Positions 36,202 to 44,270 of a stretch of 44,564 nt of DNA are shown piece after piece. The stretch is from a virus. The position numbers and the translations under genes were made by a program. The notes under the pieces are model-generated. The model was not told where the DNA came from. It did no database searches and saw only the letters and a program-made list of their open reading frames with translations. The stretch spans positions 1 through 44,564 of IMG/VR virus record IMGVR_UViG_3300008120_000266; one strand, written 5' to 3'. Numbering within the stretch: the first letter of the stretch is position 1; every line of letters starts with the position of its first letter.

Positions 36202-36851
36202 AATTTATTATATTTTTCTAATACTAAAAATAATTTTGATTCTTTTAATGATTTCTCAACTGGTCTCCAAGTAAAATAAACATCTTTGTCTTTTTGTCTT
36301 TCTATGTAACCTTCTTCTATATATTGACTATCATTTAATATAACTAAGAATTCATAACCAGTATGAGTCGAAATAATCCCAGGATAATCATCATCATTCT
36401 GTATTTCTTTCTTATTATAAAAAGCAAATTGATCTTTAGTTATATCAATACCCAATTCTTCTTTCATACCTCTGATGATTACTTCTTTTGGATCTTCACC
36501 AGCTTTAAACTTTTCAGCTGCCGAATAAGGCATGTGAGTTCTTCTTCTTTCTCTACCATCTTTGAATAGTTGTTTCTCTTCATAAAGTCTTAACCAACCA
36601 CCATCTTTCTTATAAAGAATTCTAGCACCGACAAATTGTACTTTTCTCATCAACTGACCATTTTCATCAGTTAAATCAGTTTCACCTTCTTTTATTTCTT
36701 GCCAAAGATGTCCAATTGTTTTATAAGTACCAGTACCATATAAATCTGTATCAATACCATGATCTTTCAACATTTGAACAAAGTCAATATACTCAACCGG
36801 AATTTCTAAACTCTCTTTTAAAAATTCACTAAATAGTTTAATTTTTCTCAT
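36198..36851 (-). CDS. capsid-targeted Nudix-like protein
   Basis: 217 aa. N-terminus MRKIKLFSEFLKESLE is a good match to the T4-type targeting peptide. Residues about 110-140 carry a Nudix box in degenerate form: GEDPKEVIIRGMKEELGID (R-x2-K-E-E-L-G), preceded by GGWLRLYEEKQLF. Together with the metallopeptidase it suggests that enzymes are packaged into the head. Late-type element at 36856-36866 on the minus strand. Confidence 0.68.
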   Translation of the reverse strand: MRKIKLFSEFLKESLEIPVEYIDFVQMLKDHGIDTDLYGTGTYKTIGHLWQEIKEGETDLTDENGQLMRKVQFVGARILYKKDGGWLRLYEEKQLFKDGRERRRTHMPYSAAEKFKAGEDPKEVIIRGMKEELGIDITKDQFAFYNKKEIQNDDDYPGIISTHTGYEFLVILNDSQYIEEGYIERQKDKDVYFTWRPVEKSLKESKLFLVLEKYNKL

Positions 36852-36855
36852 AGTT

Positions 36856-36866
36856 TATATATTAAA
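36856..36866 (-). promoter_or_regulatory. late-type AT promoter element
   Basis: TTTAATATATA-class element (minus strand) 5 nt before the start at 36851. Confidence 0.5.
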
Positions 36867-36892
36867 AATTAAAATCTTTTTTTATTTTTGTA

Positions 36893-36900
36893 AAAAAATA
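36893..36900 (+). promoter_or_regulatory. host-type promoter -7 box
   Basis: TATTTTTG 5 nt before the ATG at 36906. Confidence 0.45.
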
Positions 36901-36905
36901 TTATT

Positions 36906-37664
36906 ATGGAATTTATAATTTTTGTTATTATAATATTATCAGTGTTTATTTTAATAACCAATTATTTGGAAAGTGAACCTGAGGAAAAAGAGAGTAATAA
37001 AAAGGAGAGTAAGTATAGAAACAGTTTCAATTCTTATGAATATAACAGTGATCCGTATGAGGATTTTGATAAATCTTATAGAGATTATAAAAACCGTCAA
37101 AGAGAAAAATCAGATGAAGACGAAAGAAAGTCTAATAAGATAATCAACTTATTAGTTAAAGACTTTAATGCTAATCCATATAGTGATAAAATCAATATTA
37201 TTACTAGCGATCTAATTTATTATAAATTCGAAAATGGTTATAGACTTAAATTATCCTCAGGTTCATTAAATAATTTTATCATTTTGAGTGATCGAATTGG
37301 TAGTACACTTGGAATTTATAAATTAAATTCTCAACAATACCATAGAGTATTAAATATATTCTTGGATATCGCTAGAAATTCACAAAGAAGACCATCCAAC
37401 AACAATTATAGAACATATAACCAATATGATTGGGACAAAAAGTATAATGATTATAAAAGAGAACATAATCAAGAACAAAAAAGATCTCAACCTAAACAAG
37501 AAACAACTACGGGTAATCCTCGTTTAGATAAACTAAATGAAAAGATTAAGTTAAGACAAGAACAATTAGATAAACTACCAAGAAATCATAAAGATAGAGA
37601 ATCTTTACAAAATGAATTAAACGCTTATAAAAGAGCAGCTGAAAGAATAAAAACTAAAAATTAA
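36906..37664 (+). CDS. membrane-anchored charged protein
   Basis: 252 aa. One transmembrane helix at residues 2-20 (MEFIIFVIIILSVFILIT), then a very charged, Tyr/Asp/Arg-rich stretch, a folded middle (about 85-160), and a C-terminal coiled coil LDKLNEKIKLRQEQLDKLP. Unrecognised; possibly an inner-membrane scaffold. Confidence 0.55.
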   Translation: MEFIIFVIIILSVFILITNYLESEPEEKESNKKESKYRNSFNSYEYNSDPYEDFDKSYRDYKNRQREKSDEDERKSNKIINLLVKDFNANPYSDKINIITSDLIYYKFENGYRLKLSSGSLNNFIILSDRIGSTLGIYKLNSQQYHRVLNIFLDIARNSQRRPSNNNYRTYNQYDWDKKYNDYKREHNQEQKRSQPKQETTTGNPRLDKLNEKIKLRQEQLDKLPRNHKDRESLQNELNAYKRAAERIKTKN

Positions 37665-37674
37665 TATATAACTA

Positions 37675-38013
37675 ATGAATTTATTTTGGGGGATTTTTTG
37701 GGGAACGATAGCACAAATTTTAATATTTTTTCAAATACAAGGAAGTTTAAAATATCAATTTTTACAAGATCATAAATTTTGGGTTCTAATGATGGGAGCA
37801 CCTATCTCTTGGGTATTTATGATGTCTGTTAAAAATTTAGTTGCTTGGGGTGATGGTCAAATATGGCCTAGTAGATTAATAGGCTTTTCAATTGGAATAA
37901 TAGTCTTCTCAGTTTTATCAATAATACTTTTTGGGGAAGGTATAACATTAAAAACAGGAGTTTGTCTTTTCTTATCAGCACTGATATTAGGAATTCAAAT
38001 ATTTTGGAAATAA
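37675..38013 (+). CDS. four-helix membrane protein
   Basis: 112 aa with about four hydrophobic segments (residues 2-20, 36-54, 65-84, 92-110). A small integral inner-membrane protein; a holin or transporter-like role is possible but no family is recognised. Confidence 0.52.
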   Translation: MNLFWGIFWGTIAQILIFFQIQGSLKYQFLQDHKFWVLMMGAPISWVFMMSVKNLVAWGDGQIWPSRLIGFSIGIIVFSVLSIILFGEGITLKTGVCLFLSALILGIQIFWK

Positions 38014-38036
38014 TTTGTAAACTAAAAATTTTTTAT

Positions 38037-38044
38037 TATATTTG
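38037..38044 (+). promoter_or_regulatory. host-type promoter -7 box
   Basis: TATATTTG 4 nt before the ATG at 38049. Confidence 0.45.
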
Positions 38045-38048
38045 ATAT

Positions 38049-38504
38049 ATGAAAAAGATTTTATACATATTGTTGTTGTTAACTCAGGTAGTTTACTCAC
38101 AAACCAGATTAGATAGTTTAGTGTTGAAAGAACTAAACTCTTACCGAACTTCTTTAAATTTACAACCAGTTTCTTTTACTAAAGATTGTTTTAATGTTTC
38201 TGAAAAGAATACAGACTCAATGTTGATAGTGAAGAATACAATTTTTCACTCAGAAAATTTTATTCGAGCCGAAGTTGTTAATAGAGTAGTTGTCAAAATT
38301 GATATAAATGAGAAAGATGTAGATTCAATCTTAGCGATAGAAATTATAAAATCTTGGAAATCTTCAGAGAAACATAATAAAATTTTAATATCACCTAAAT
38401 ATAAATTTGTAGGATCTTCTTCTAAAATACTTAGAGAAACAAAAGGTTTTAATGGTAAAATGATTAAAATGTATGAAGTATTATCAACTATGAACTTTAA
38501 ATAA
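38049..38504 (+). CDS. exported CAP (SCP/PR1-like) domain protein
   Basis: 151 aa. Signal peptide at residues 1-19 (MKKILYILLLLTQVVYSQT). The mature part is a minimal CAP domain: LVLKELNSYRTSLNLQPVSF, HSEN around residue 60, SWKSSEKHNKILISPKYKFV. CAP proteins are secreted proteins of varied function common in Bacteroidota. Confidence 0.7.
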   Translation: MKKILYILLLLTQVVYSQTRLDSLVLKELNSYRTSLNLQPVSFTKDCFNVSEKNTDSMLIVKNTIFHSENFIRAEVVNRVVVKIDINEKDVDSILAIEIIKSWKSSEKHNKILISPKYKFVGSSSKILRETKGFNGKMIKMYEVLSTMNFK

Positions 38505-38512
38505 ATTGGATA

Positions 38513-39406
38513 CTATTCGTATCCAAGTTTTTTACTATTCCACCATCCTTTTTTACCACCCCAGTCTGGACAATCAGTTCTACCATTACTTCTTTTTGTA
38601 TTTTTAATCGGTAAACTAACAGTAGTCTTTTTAAAATGATTTTTAAGCCTTCTTGGCTTTATAGTACCAACCGTAACAGGTTTACTTAAATAATAAGTCT
38701 TTTTACTATTCATAATAGTATCATATTCAGCAGGTAAATCAACATCACCATTTAAAATATAAACTATTCTTACTTTAACATATCTAAACTCGGATGTTTT
38801 TTTTCTAGCCTCAACTCTTTCATCAGAATTCATACCAGATTTATATAAATCAGGACCTTGTTCTGGTAATGTCTGAATAGAAATGAGACTCGGATCTACT
38901 CCATTCTTAATTAATTCATTTTTAATGACATCAGCTCTTTTTTGAGCGAGTACATCATTACCCATTTTAATTGGCTCTTTATCAGTTGATGATTCAATTT
39001 GAAAGTCTGTTATAGTACCACCCTTCTCACCAATACTATTTATATCATCCATTATACCACTAATAACAGTACTATTCAACTCAAACTTACCAGTTAAAAA
39101 TAATTCACCATCAACTCCAAAAGTGATAGTATCTGAATAGATTTTAGTCTCAGGAGCTTTCTTTTTTATTATTTGATATAAAGTATCAACCTTTGTTGAG
39201 TCTAAAGTCCAATGGTTATATTTAACCAATTGTTCCATCTCACTTTTACTTTTAGTAACTTTATGTAAAGTATCACCAGGTTCAACACCGGCAGTTGCTT
39301 TATTAGGCAAAAGTGTAGATGCTAAAAGTCCAGCACCAGCTACCCAGTCTTTAACTCCCTCATTTTGTAAATCTACAAACTCATTAAACTTTTTTATATT
39401 CTTCAT
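38513..39406 (-). CDS. OmpA-like peptidoglycan-binding virion protein
   Basis: 297 aa. The capsid-targeting-type start MKNIKKFNEFVDLQNEG is followed by a weakly hydrophobic GAGLLASTLLP stretch. The C-terminal half has the OmpA/MotB pattern NDVLAQKRADVIKNELIKNG, VDPSLISIQTLPEQGPD and FRYVKVRIVY, which binds diaminopimelate-type peptidoglycan. A packaged protein that meets the wall during DNA entry would fit. Late-type element at 39414-39424. Confidence 0.72.
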   Translation of the reverse strand: MKNIKKFNEFVDLQNEGVKDWVAGAGLLASTLLPNKATAGVEPGDTLHKVTKSKSEMEQLVKYNHWTLDSTKVDTLYQIIKKKAPETKIYSDTITFGVDGELFLTGKFELNSTVISGIMDDINSIGEKGGTITDFQIESSTDKEPIKMGNDVLAQKRADVIKNELIKNGVDPSLISIQTLPEQGPDLYKSGMNSDERVEARKKTSEFRYVKVRIVYILNGDVDLPAEYDTIMNSKKTYYLSKPVTVGTIKPRRLKNHFKKTTVSLPIKNTKRSNGRTDCPDWGGKKGWWNSKKLGYE

Positions 39407-39413
39407 AATATTG

Positions 39414-39424
39414 TATATATTAAA
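39414..39424 (-). promoter_or_regulatory. late-type AT promoter element
   Basis: TTTAATATATA (minus strand) 8 nt before the OmpA-like gene. Confidence 0.5.
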
Positions 39425-39433
39425 AAATTATTT

Positions 39434-39441
39434 TATATTTG
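39434..39441 (+). promoter_or_regulatory. host-type promoter -7 box
   Basis: TATATTTG 4 nt before the RNase HI ATG at 39446. Confidence 0.5.
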
Positions 39442-39445
39442 CTTT

Positions 39446-39904
39446 ATGAAAATTATTCAAATTTATACAGATGGCGCTTGCTCTGGTAACCCTGGGAAAG
39501 GCGGATATGGAATAGTAATGAAGTTTAATGATAAACAAAAAACTATTTCAGAAGGATTTAGACTAACAACCAATAACCGAATGGAGTTGTTAGCCGTTAT
39601 TGTTGCTTTAGAAAAAGTAACAGTTGATACTTATCCAATTGAAATATACTCAGACTCAAAATATGTTATTGATTCAATAACAAAAGGATGGGTTAATAGT
39701 TGGGTAACTAAACCAAACTTTGGTGGTAAAAAGAACGAAGATTTGTGGAAAAGATTTTTAGAAGTTTCTAAAAAATTTAATATAACATATCACTGGGTTA
39801 AAGGTCACAATGGTCACATTGAAAATGAAATGTGTGATAAGTTAGCAGTTGAAGCTTCATTAAATCCAAATAATATAGATAAAATATATGAGTCAAAAAA
39901 ATAA
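39446..39904 (+). CDS. rnhA: ribonuclease HI
   Basis: 152 aa, standard length. Catalytic DEDD set: D9 in YTDGACSGNPG, E47 in NNRMELLAV, D70 in YSDSKYV and D131 in MCDKLA, with the handle region WVNSW. It removes RNA from RNA-DNA hybrids during replication. The following AtpZ-like gene starts inside it (17-nt overlap). Confidence 0.95.
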   Translation: MKIIQIYTDGACSGNPGKGGYGIVMKFNDKQKTISEGFRLTTNNRMELLAVIVALEKVTVDTYPIEIYSDSKYVIDSITKGWVNSWVTKPNFGGKKNEDLWKRFLEVSKKFNITYHWVKGHNGHIENEMCDKLAVEASLNPNNIDKIYESKK

Positions 39905-40109
39905 TAATAAATCTCTTTGGTTAAGATTTACAACAATGGGATTACAAATGGGTTTAACCATTTATTTATGTAGCATTTTAGGTGGTTGGTTAGATGTTAA
40001 CCACCCAAGTAATACTTTTAACTATAAAAAGATTTTAACACTTTTTGGTGTCTTTGGAACAACTGTATCAACTATAAGACAAGTTATCAAAATTTCTAAT
40101 GATGAATAA
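39888..40109 (+). CDS. AtpZ/AtpI-like membrane protein
   Basis: 73 aa with two transmembrane helices. The pattern LWLRFTTMGLQMGLTIYLCS, then LGGWLD and FGVFGTTVSTIRQVIK matches the Bacteroidota AtpZ/AtpI family, encoded beside the F-type ATP synthase operon and implicated in Mg/Ca import or c-ring assembly. It overlaps rnhA by 17 nt. Rarely seen in phages; probably of host origin. Confidence 0.72.
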   Translation: MSQKNNNKSLWLRFTTMGLQMGLTIYLCSILGGWLDVNHPSNTFNYKKILTLFGVFGTTVSTIRQVIKISNDE

Positions 40110-40134
40110 AATTTGTTATAATAAATATTTTTAC

Positions 40135-40142
40135 TATATTTG
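40135..40142 (+). promoter_or_regulatory. host-type promoter -7 box
   Basis: TATATTTG 12 nt before the ATG at 40155. It excludes the upstream TTG as a start, since that TTG is part of the box. Confidence 0.58.
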
Positions 40143-40154
40143 TTAAACAAAAAT

Positions 40155-40703
40155 ATGGTTATGATCTCAGAAGAAAAATTAAAAAATGTAGGTATTCCTT
40201 TAAAGACGTTTATCAACCTAATTACTAAAAATGCTGACTTCACTAAAGAAAAATTTGTTACTTGGGTAAGGTCATTACCAAAGGACGATAGAGAATACCT
40301 ATTAGAAAAACTAAAAGGTTTACCTGTAAATCAAACTGAGGTACTAAAAGTTTTAGATGAAATGGTTACTCCAAAATCAACTCAAGGATCATTCCAACCA
40401 ACTCCTAAGAAAAATGTTCCATCTGAGTATAAAAAAGGTGATGTTTTAATGCACCCTATATTCCAACACCCATATGTTCTTTTAGAAAAAAGACCTGATG
40501 GATCTTGGAACTGTGGATTAATAACATCAGAAGAAAAATGTAGTGAGATACTTGAAGCTTGTAAGTCTCGTTTCTTCACTGATGGTTTCTTCACAAAAGT
40601 ACTTTTCACTACACAAGAACCAATTGGTAAGTTCATGTATCCATTCGAAAATGGTAGACAAATAAATTCTGTATTAAAAAAATTAAAATCTATTTTCAAA
40701 TAA
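40155..40703 (+). CDS. unknown protein
   Basis: 182 aa from the ATG at 40155. The N-terminal half is helical with NADFTKEKFVTWVRSLP; the C-terminal half, GDVLMHPIFQHPYVLLEKRP, looks like a small beta-domain. Unrecognised. A Ser/Pro/Thr linker separates the two halves. Confidence 0.58.
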   Translation: MVMISEEKLKNVGIPLKTFINLITKNADFTKEKFVTWVRSLPKDDREYLLEKLKGLPVNQTEVLKVLDEMVTPKSTQGSFQPTPKKNVPSEYKKGDVLMHPIFQHPYVLLEKRPDGSWNCGLITSEEKCSEILEACKSRFFTDGFFTKVLFTTQEPIGKFMYPFENGRQINSVLKKLKSIFK

Positions 40704-40715
40704 GAAAATAATTAT

Positions 40716-40723
40716 TATATTTG
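40716..40723 (+). promoter_or_regulatory. host-type promoter -7 box
   Basis: TATATTTG 20 nt before the ATG at 40744. Confidence 0.6.
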
Positions 40724-40743
40724 TATTATTAAAAATTCAAACA

Positions 40744-41991
40744 ATGAGTAAACTTAGAATAAGTATTAAATTTGCAAATGTTTTAAGAGCAATGGGTAGA
40801 AATAAAATCGCTATGGAGATTTTATCAAACGCCAATACTGAAATGGAATTAGTAAACAACTATGTTGATGTTGGTGCTACTAATGATGGATTAATTTTCA
40901 CCACTGAAAGAAAAGCGGCTGAATTACTTAATGATACAAAGGTGTATCATATTGTTACCGGAACTGGTAACTTACTTTTCAAAAACTCAAATAGAAGAAT
41001 ATTTGGAGCTTTAGAATTTGATATGGAGTCACCTTTAGCTTTCCAAATTCCACAAGGGACAATCGGTGAGATTTTAAATGAAGTTGTTTCAAAACAATCT
41101 GGTAAAACTTATTGTTTATTCAAAGAAAAAGATGGAGATCGTGTTGGTGTTATCAACAAACAAGCCACTCGACCATACGACCAAAATTATTACCAATACT
41201 ACGGTGAAAATTATTTCAATGATGATTGTTCTGGTTCTATATCACCTTGGTACAACACAATTGATGTACACGTTGGTATGATCACAAAATCAAGAAACCC
41301 AATTAGAATTGGTCGTCTTGTTAGAACTTTACTTAAAGAAGAATATACTGATTCTAATATTGAAGAGTTTGTAAACTTATACAAATCAACTTATGACGTT
41401 TTAGGAGACGCTTTCAAGAAGTTTGATATTGTTCAAGATGAAGAAATTCAACACTGGTATAAAAGAGAAAACTATGTTGAGGGTGGTGGTACTTTAAACT
41501 CATCTTGTATGGCTGAAGTTGCTAAAACTTACTTTAACATTTATGTTAAGAATGATAATGTTCAAATGGTTATTCTTTATGATGATGAAGGTACAATCAA
41601 AGATGAAAAATACACTTCTAAAAAAATCAAAGGTCGTGCTATCTTATGGCACGGTGAGATTGATGGTGAGAAAGCAACTTATATGGATCGTATCTACACT
41701 AAAAATGACTCTGATGTAAACTTATTTAGAGAGTTTGCGAAAGAAAATGGATGGTGGTATAAAGAACATCAAGATATGGAGCCAGGTCAATACATCAGTA
41801 ATGGGTCTATCAGAAAAAGAGCAACAATTAAGGTTCCTCTTAACAAAGTGAAAACTGGTAAATTACCATATATGGATACTCTTTGTTATATTGATATTGA
41901 TGGTAAGTTTTGTACAAATACTAAGTCAATCTGTGGTGATGAAACCAGAGTAGCAAGAACAACACACGGAGGTTGGTACGATAACGACTAA
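40744..41991 (+). CDS. large phage protein, paralogue of the 8.4 kb gene
   Basis: 415 aa, unrecognised. The residues around IGRLVRTLLKEEYTDSNIEE, LNSSCMAEVAKTYFNIYV, KGRAILWHGEI, ATYMDRIY and LPYMDTLCYIDIDGKF align with the protein at 8373-10217. It lacks a capsid-targeting start and has a host-type rather than a late promoter, so the two paralogues are probably used at different times. The conserved Cys (SSCM/NSCM) and Asp-Arg (DRIY) could be catalytic; unproven. Confidence 0.65.
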   Translation: MSKLRISIKFANVLRAMGRNKIAMEILSNANTEMELVNNYVDVGATNDGLIFTTERKAAELLNDTKVYHIVTGTGNLLFKNSNRRIFGALEFDMESPLAFQIPQGTIGEILNEVVSKQSGKTYCLFKEKDGDRVGVINKQATRPYDQNYYQYYGENYFNDDCSGSISPWYNTIDVHVGMITKSRNPIRIGRLVRTLLKEEYTDSNIEEFVNLYKSTYDVLGDAFKKFDIVQDEEIQHWYKRENYVEGGGTLNSSCMAEVAKTYFNIYVKNDNVQMVILYDDEGTIKDEKYTSKKIKGRAILWHGEIDGEKATYMDRIYTKNDSDVNLFREFAKENGWWYKEHQDMEPGQYISNGSIRKRATIKVPLNKVKTGKLPYMDTLCYIDIDGKFCTNTKSICGDETRVARTTHGGWYDND

Positions 41992-41994
41992 AAT

Positions 41995-42243
41995 ATGTTT
42001 AAGGTAGGGGAGCGAGTTGTAATAATAATGCCACTTTCCGATAAATTCGGTTTAAGTGGCTTTGTTAGAGAATTAGAAGATGGTTATGTTTATGTTGATT
42101 ATGATGAACCATCTAAAAAAATAATAAAACAATCTAAAAGAGATAGTTTTAAGTATTTAACTGGTGAAGCATTTAGCCCAAGATCACTTAGAAGTTATAC
42201 CTCTTTTATAAGAGAACAAAAATTAAAAATATTAGGAATTTAA
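41995..42243 (+). CDS. small SH3-like protein with shared C-terminal motif
   Basis: 82 aa. MFKVGERVVIIMPLSDKFGL is a KOW/SH3-like start resembling 17052-17282. Ends SFIREQKLKILGI. Follows the previous gene after 3 nt. Confidence 0.6.
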   Translation: MFKVGERVVIIMPLSDKFGLSGFVRELEDGYVYVDYDEPSKKIIKQSKRDSFKYLTGEAFSPRSLRSYTSFIREQKLKILGI

Positions 42244-42247
42244 AAAG

Positions 42248-42847
42248 ATGAAAAATATTATTCTATTTCCACTTGTTTATTTATTAAACTTTATTAAAAC
42301 AAACAAAGTTAAAACAGTTGCTATTGGTTTGTTAATACTTTTATACCCGGTACTAAATTCATTACCAGATGTTAAAGAAGTAACTCACGTAGTTAAAGAA
42401 TTGAATATTGAAGGATCACATTGTTATTTTTATTTTGATGATGGTGATTTAGAAATGAGAAGTGAATCTAAACCACTCAAATTAACAAAGGGTAATAACA
42501 TTGTAGAGTATAAGTATAATGATGCTAATATTTTTATTTGGATTATTTATACAATTGCTTTTATAATGGCTGTTGTTGGTATTTTCGCTAACGACGATGA
42601 AACGAATTATCAACTTGATAGAGTCTTTTCAAAAACAGTTTCATTCTTTACTAAATGTGAAGTAGAAGATGGTAGATTTTACTACTACTTTGGTAATAAA
42701 TTGATTGGTGAAAATAGTAATAGAAGAACTGAGAGTAATATAGCTAACTACTTTGGAGTTAGATCACTTACTGAGTTAAATAATTGCCCAGAGTGGAAAT
42801 CTATTCAAAGAAAACGTGAAAACATACTTAATAAGTTGGGAATTTAA
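42248..42847 (+). CDS. two-TM membrane protein with shared C-terminal motif
   Basis: 199 aa. Transmembrane helices at about 22-40 and 93-113. It shares layout and a FTKCEVEDGRFYYYF-type segment with the protein at 18431-19039. Ends IQRKRENILNKLGI. Function unknown. Confidence 0.6.
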   Translation: MKNIILFPLVYLLNFIKTNKVKTVAIGLLILLYPVLNSLPDVKEVTHVVKELNIEGSHCYFYFDDGDLEMRSESKPLKLTKGNNIVEYKYNDANIFIWIIYTIAFIMAVVGIFANDDETNYQLDRVFSKTVSFFTKCEVEDGRFYYYFGNKLIGENSNRRTESNIANYFGVRSLTELNNCPEWKSIQRKRENILNKLGI

Positions 42848-42853
42848 TATATA
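42843..42853 (+). promoter_or_regulatory. late-type AT promoter element
   Basis: TTTAATATATA overlapping the previous stop and 22 nt before the ATG at 42876. Confidence 0.5.
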
Positions 42854-42875
42854 ATAAAAAATATATTAAATTAAA

Positions 42876-43289
42876 ATGTTAATTAAAGACTTTAACTCAT
42901 TTAAAAATGAAAACCCAAATGAAACAGTTTTCAGTTTAAAACAACTTATGAATAAAGGAGTAACTATTGATCTTTCAAAGAGAAAAGATTACTCAAACAT
43001 AACACAATTTTCAAAAGTTTGTTATGACTTAACAAATAAGCCACTTAAAATATTTACTGTTGGTGAAGATAAGTATAAAGTTTATAACTTAGAAACAAAG
43101 GGTGAGTGGTATAATAGTTGGTTTGGTGTAATCATATTCAAGAATGGAGAACCATCTCATGTTATTCATTTGTATGAGAGAAAGAAAATTGATTTTGACT
43201 TAGAAAGATCTATTTTAACAATAACTGGTATTGAAGAGATTGTTACTATATTTTTTGATAATGGTGAGATAAAACGTAGTAAGATTTAA
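42876..43289 (+). CDS. unknown protein with targeting-like start
   Basis: 137 aa, unrecognised. MLIKDFNSFKNENPNE is a weak match to the capsid-targeting type; the gene has a late-type promoter. A beta-rich body (GEWYNSWFGVIIFKNGEP) follows. Confidence 0.52.
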   Translation: MLIKDFNSFKNENPNETVFSLKQLMNKGVTIDLSKRKDYSNITQFSKVCYDLTNKPLKIFTVGEDKYKVYNLETKGEWYNSWFGVIIFKNGEPSHVIHLYERKKIDFDLERSILTITGIEEIVTIFFDNGEIKRSKI

Positions 43290-43297
43290 TTATTTTT

Positions 43298-43305
43298 TAT
43301 ATTTG
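43298..43305 (+). promoter_or_regulatory. host-type promoter -7 box
   Basis: TATATTTG 14 nt before the ATG at 43320. Confidence 0.58.
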
Positions 43306-43319
43306 TAAAAATATTTACA

Positions 43320-43721
43320 ATGAATTTAGATGTATTGATTTCATATATAAGATCTACTAATCCTAAGATGGTTAGATCTATTTATGATAAATTAAAAATT
43401 AAAAACAAAATAGTACTAACCAAAGATTCTTTTAGTGATTTGGTTAAATCAACATTTAATTTAGATGAATACATCTTGCTTATATGTTCTATTATTGATG
43501 AAATTGAATATATAACGCCACTCGAAAAGCACATTATTCAAAAAAATTCCAATGTTATCAAGTTTATTGTTGAAGTTGGTAAGTTAAATACTACTGATTT
43601 AGAAGTTGAAGAAGAGTCTGAAGACGGTATTTTATATTATACTATAACGGATTCTAAAAAAGAAACTCTGATTAAAGATCTATATAAAAAATGCGATTCA
43701 GATTATTATTCTAATAATTAA
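43320..43721 (+). CDS. unknown helical protein
   Basis: 133 aa, unrecognised. Largely helical, with an acidic stretch EVEEESEDG near residue 95. No C-terminal motif or signal peptide. Confidence 0.53.
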   Translation: MNLDVLISYIRSTNPKMVRSIYDKLKIKNKIVLTKDSFSDLVKSTFNLDEYILLICSIIDEIEYITPLEKHIIQKNSNVIKFIVEVGKLNTTDLEVEEESEDGILYYTITDSKKETLIKDLYKKCDSDYYSNN

Positions 43722-43771
43722 AAAAAATCATTTTTTTCATATTATATATACAAAAAAATTAAAAGTATAAT

Positions 43772-43945
43772 ATGATTAAAGGGAAAATTAAATTTACTGA
43801 AAACGGATTCATTTTATATCCAAACGAAGGCGAGAAAGAAATTTGGCAAAAAGGGGCTAATTCACACTCTCATTATATTTATATAGATGGTGAGAGATAT
43901 AAATGGATGAATCCACCGAAAAAAATAGAAGAAACTGAAGAATAA
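43772..43945 (+). CDS. 57-aa unknown protein
   Basis: ATG at 43772, stop at 43943-43945. MIKGKIKFTENGFILYPNEG, then GANSHSHYIYIDGERYKWMN; small, beta-rich, with an acidic tail. Spacing and codon use fit a real gene. Confidence 0.55.
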   Translation: MIKGKIKFTENGFILYPNEGEKEIWQKGANSHSHYIYIDGERYKWMNPPKKIEETEE

Positions 43946-43969
43946 TTTTGTTTTTTCAATTTTTATTCT

Positions 43970-43977
43970 TATATTTG
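43970..43977 (+). promoter_or_regulatory. host-type promoter -7 box
   Basis: TATATTTG 26 nt before the ATG at 44004. Confidence 0.6.
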
Positions 43978-44003
43978 CAAATATTAACTAATAATTTAAA
44001 ATT

Positions 44004-44243
44004 ATGAAAACTAGAAAAAACTGGACTGAAAACGAAATTGCTTTATTAAGAGCATCAATTTTAAATAATGCTGAGGATATTCAATTCCTATGTAAAGCTC
44101 TTGGTCGTAGTGAGGGTTCTATTATGTGCCAACTTGGTAGAGAAAGAATGACTTTGTATGATCAAGGATATAATCAATTTAAAGATCCAATCTATACCGG
44201 TAAGACAATCGGATATAAAGCAAAAAATAAAATTACTATTTAA
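44004..44243 (+). CDS. SANT/Myb-like small DNA-binding protein
   Basis: 79 aa. NWTENEIALLRASILNNAED, then CKALGRSEGSIMCQLGRERM matches a single Myb/SANT-type helix-turn-helix with the Trp core and the ALGRSxGSI recognition helix. Probably a DNA-binding regulator. Ends just before a strong terminator. Confidence 0.68.
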   Translation: MKTRKNWTENEIALLRASILNNAEDIQFLCKALGRSEGSIMCQLGRERMTLYDQGYNQFKDPIYTGKTIGYKAKNKITI

Positions 44244-44270
44244 AAAAAGAGGCTTTAGCCTCTTTTTTTA
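44243..44270. terminator. bidirectional intrinsic terminator
   Basis: AAAAGAGGC, loop TTTA, GCCTCTTTT with A- and T-tracts, between convergent genes. Confidence 0.86.

Noticed and set aside
41078-41719. Overlapping plus-frame ORFs rich in Leu, Met and Lys
   Set aside because: Shadow frames inside the 415-aa gene; their composition is that of a frame-shifted AT-rich gene.
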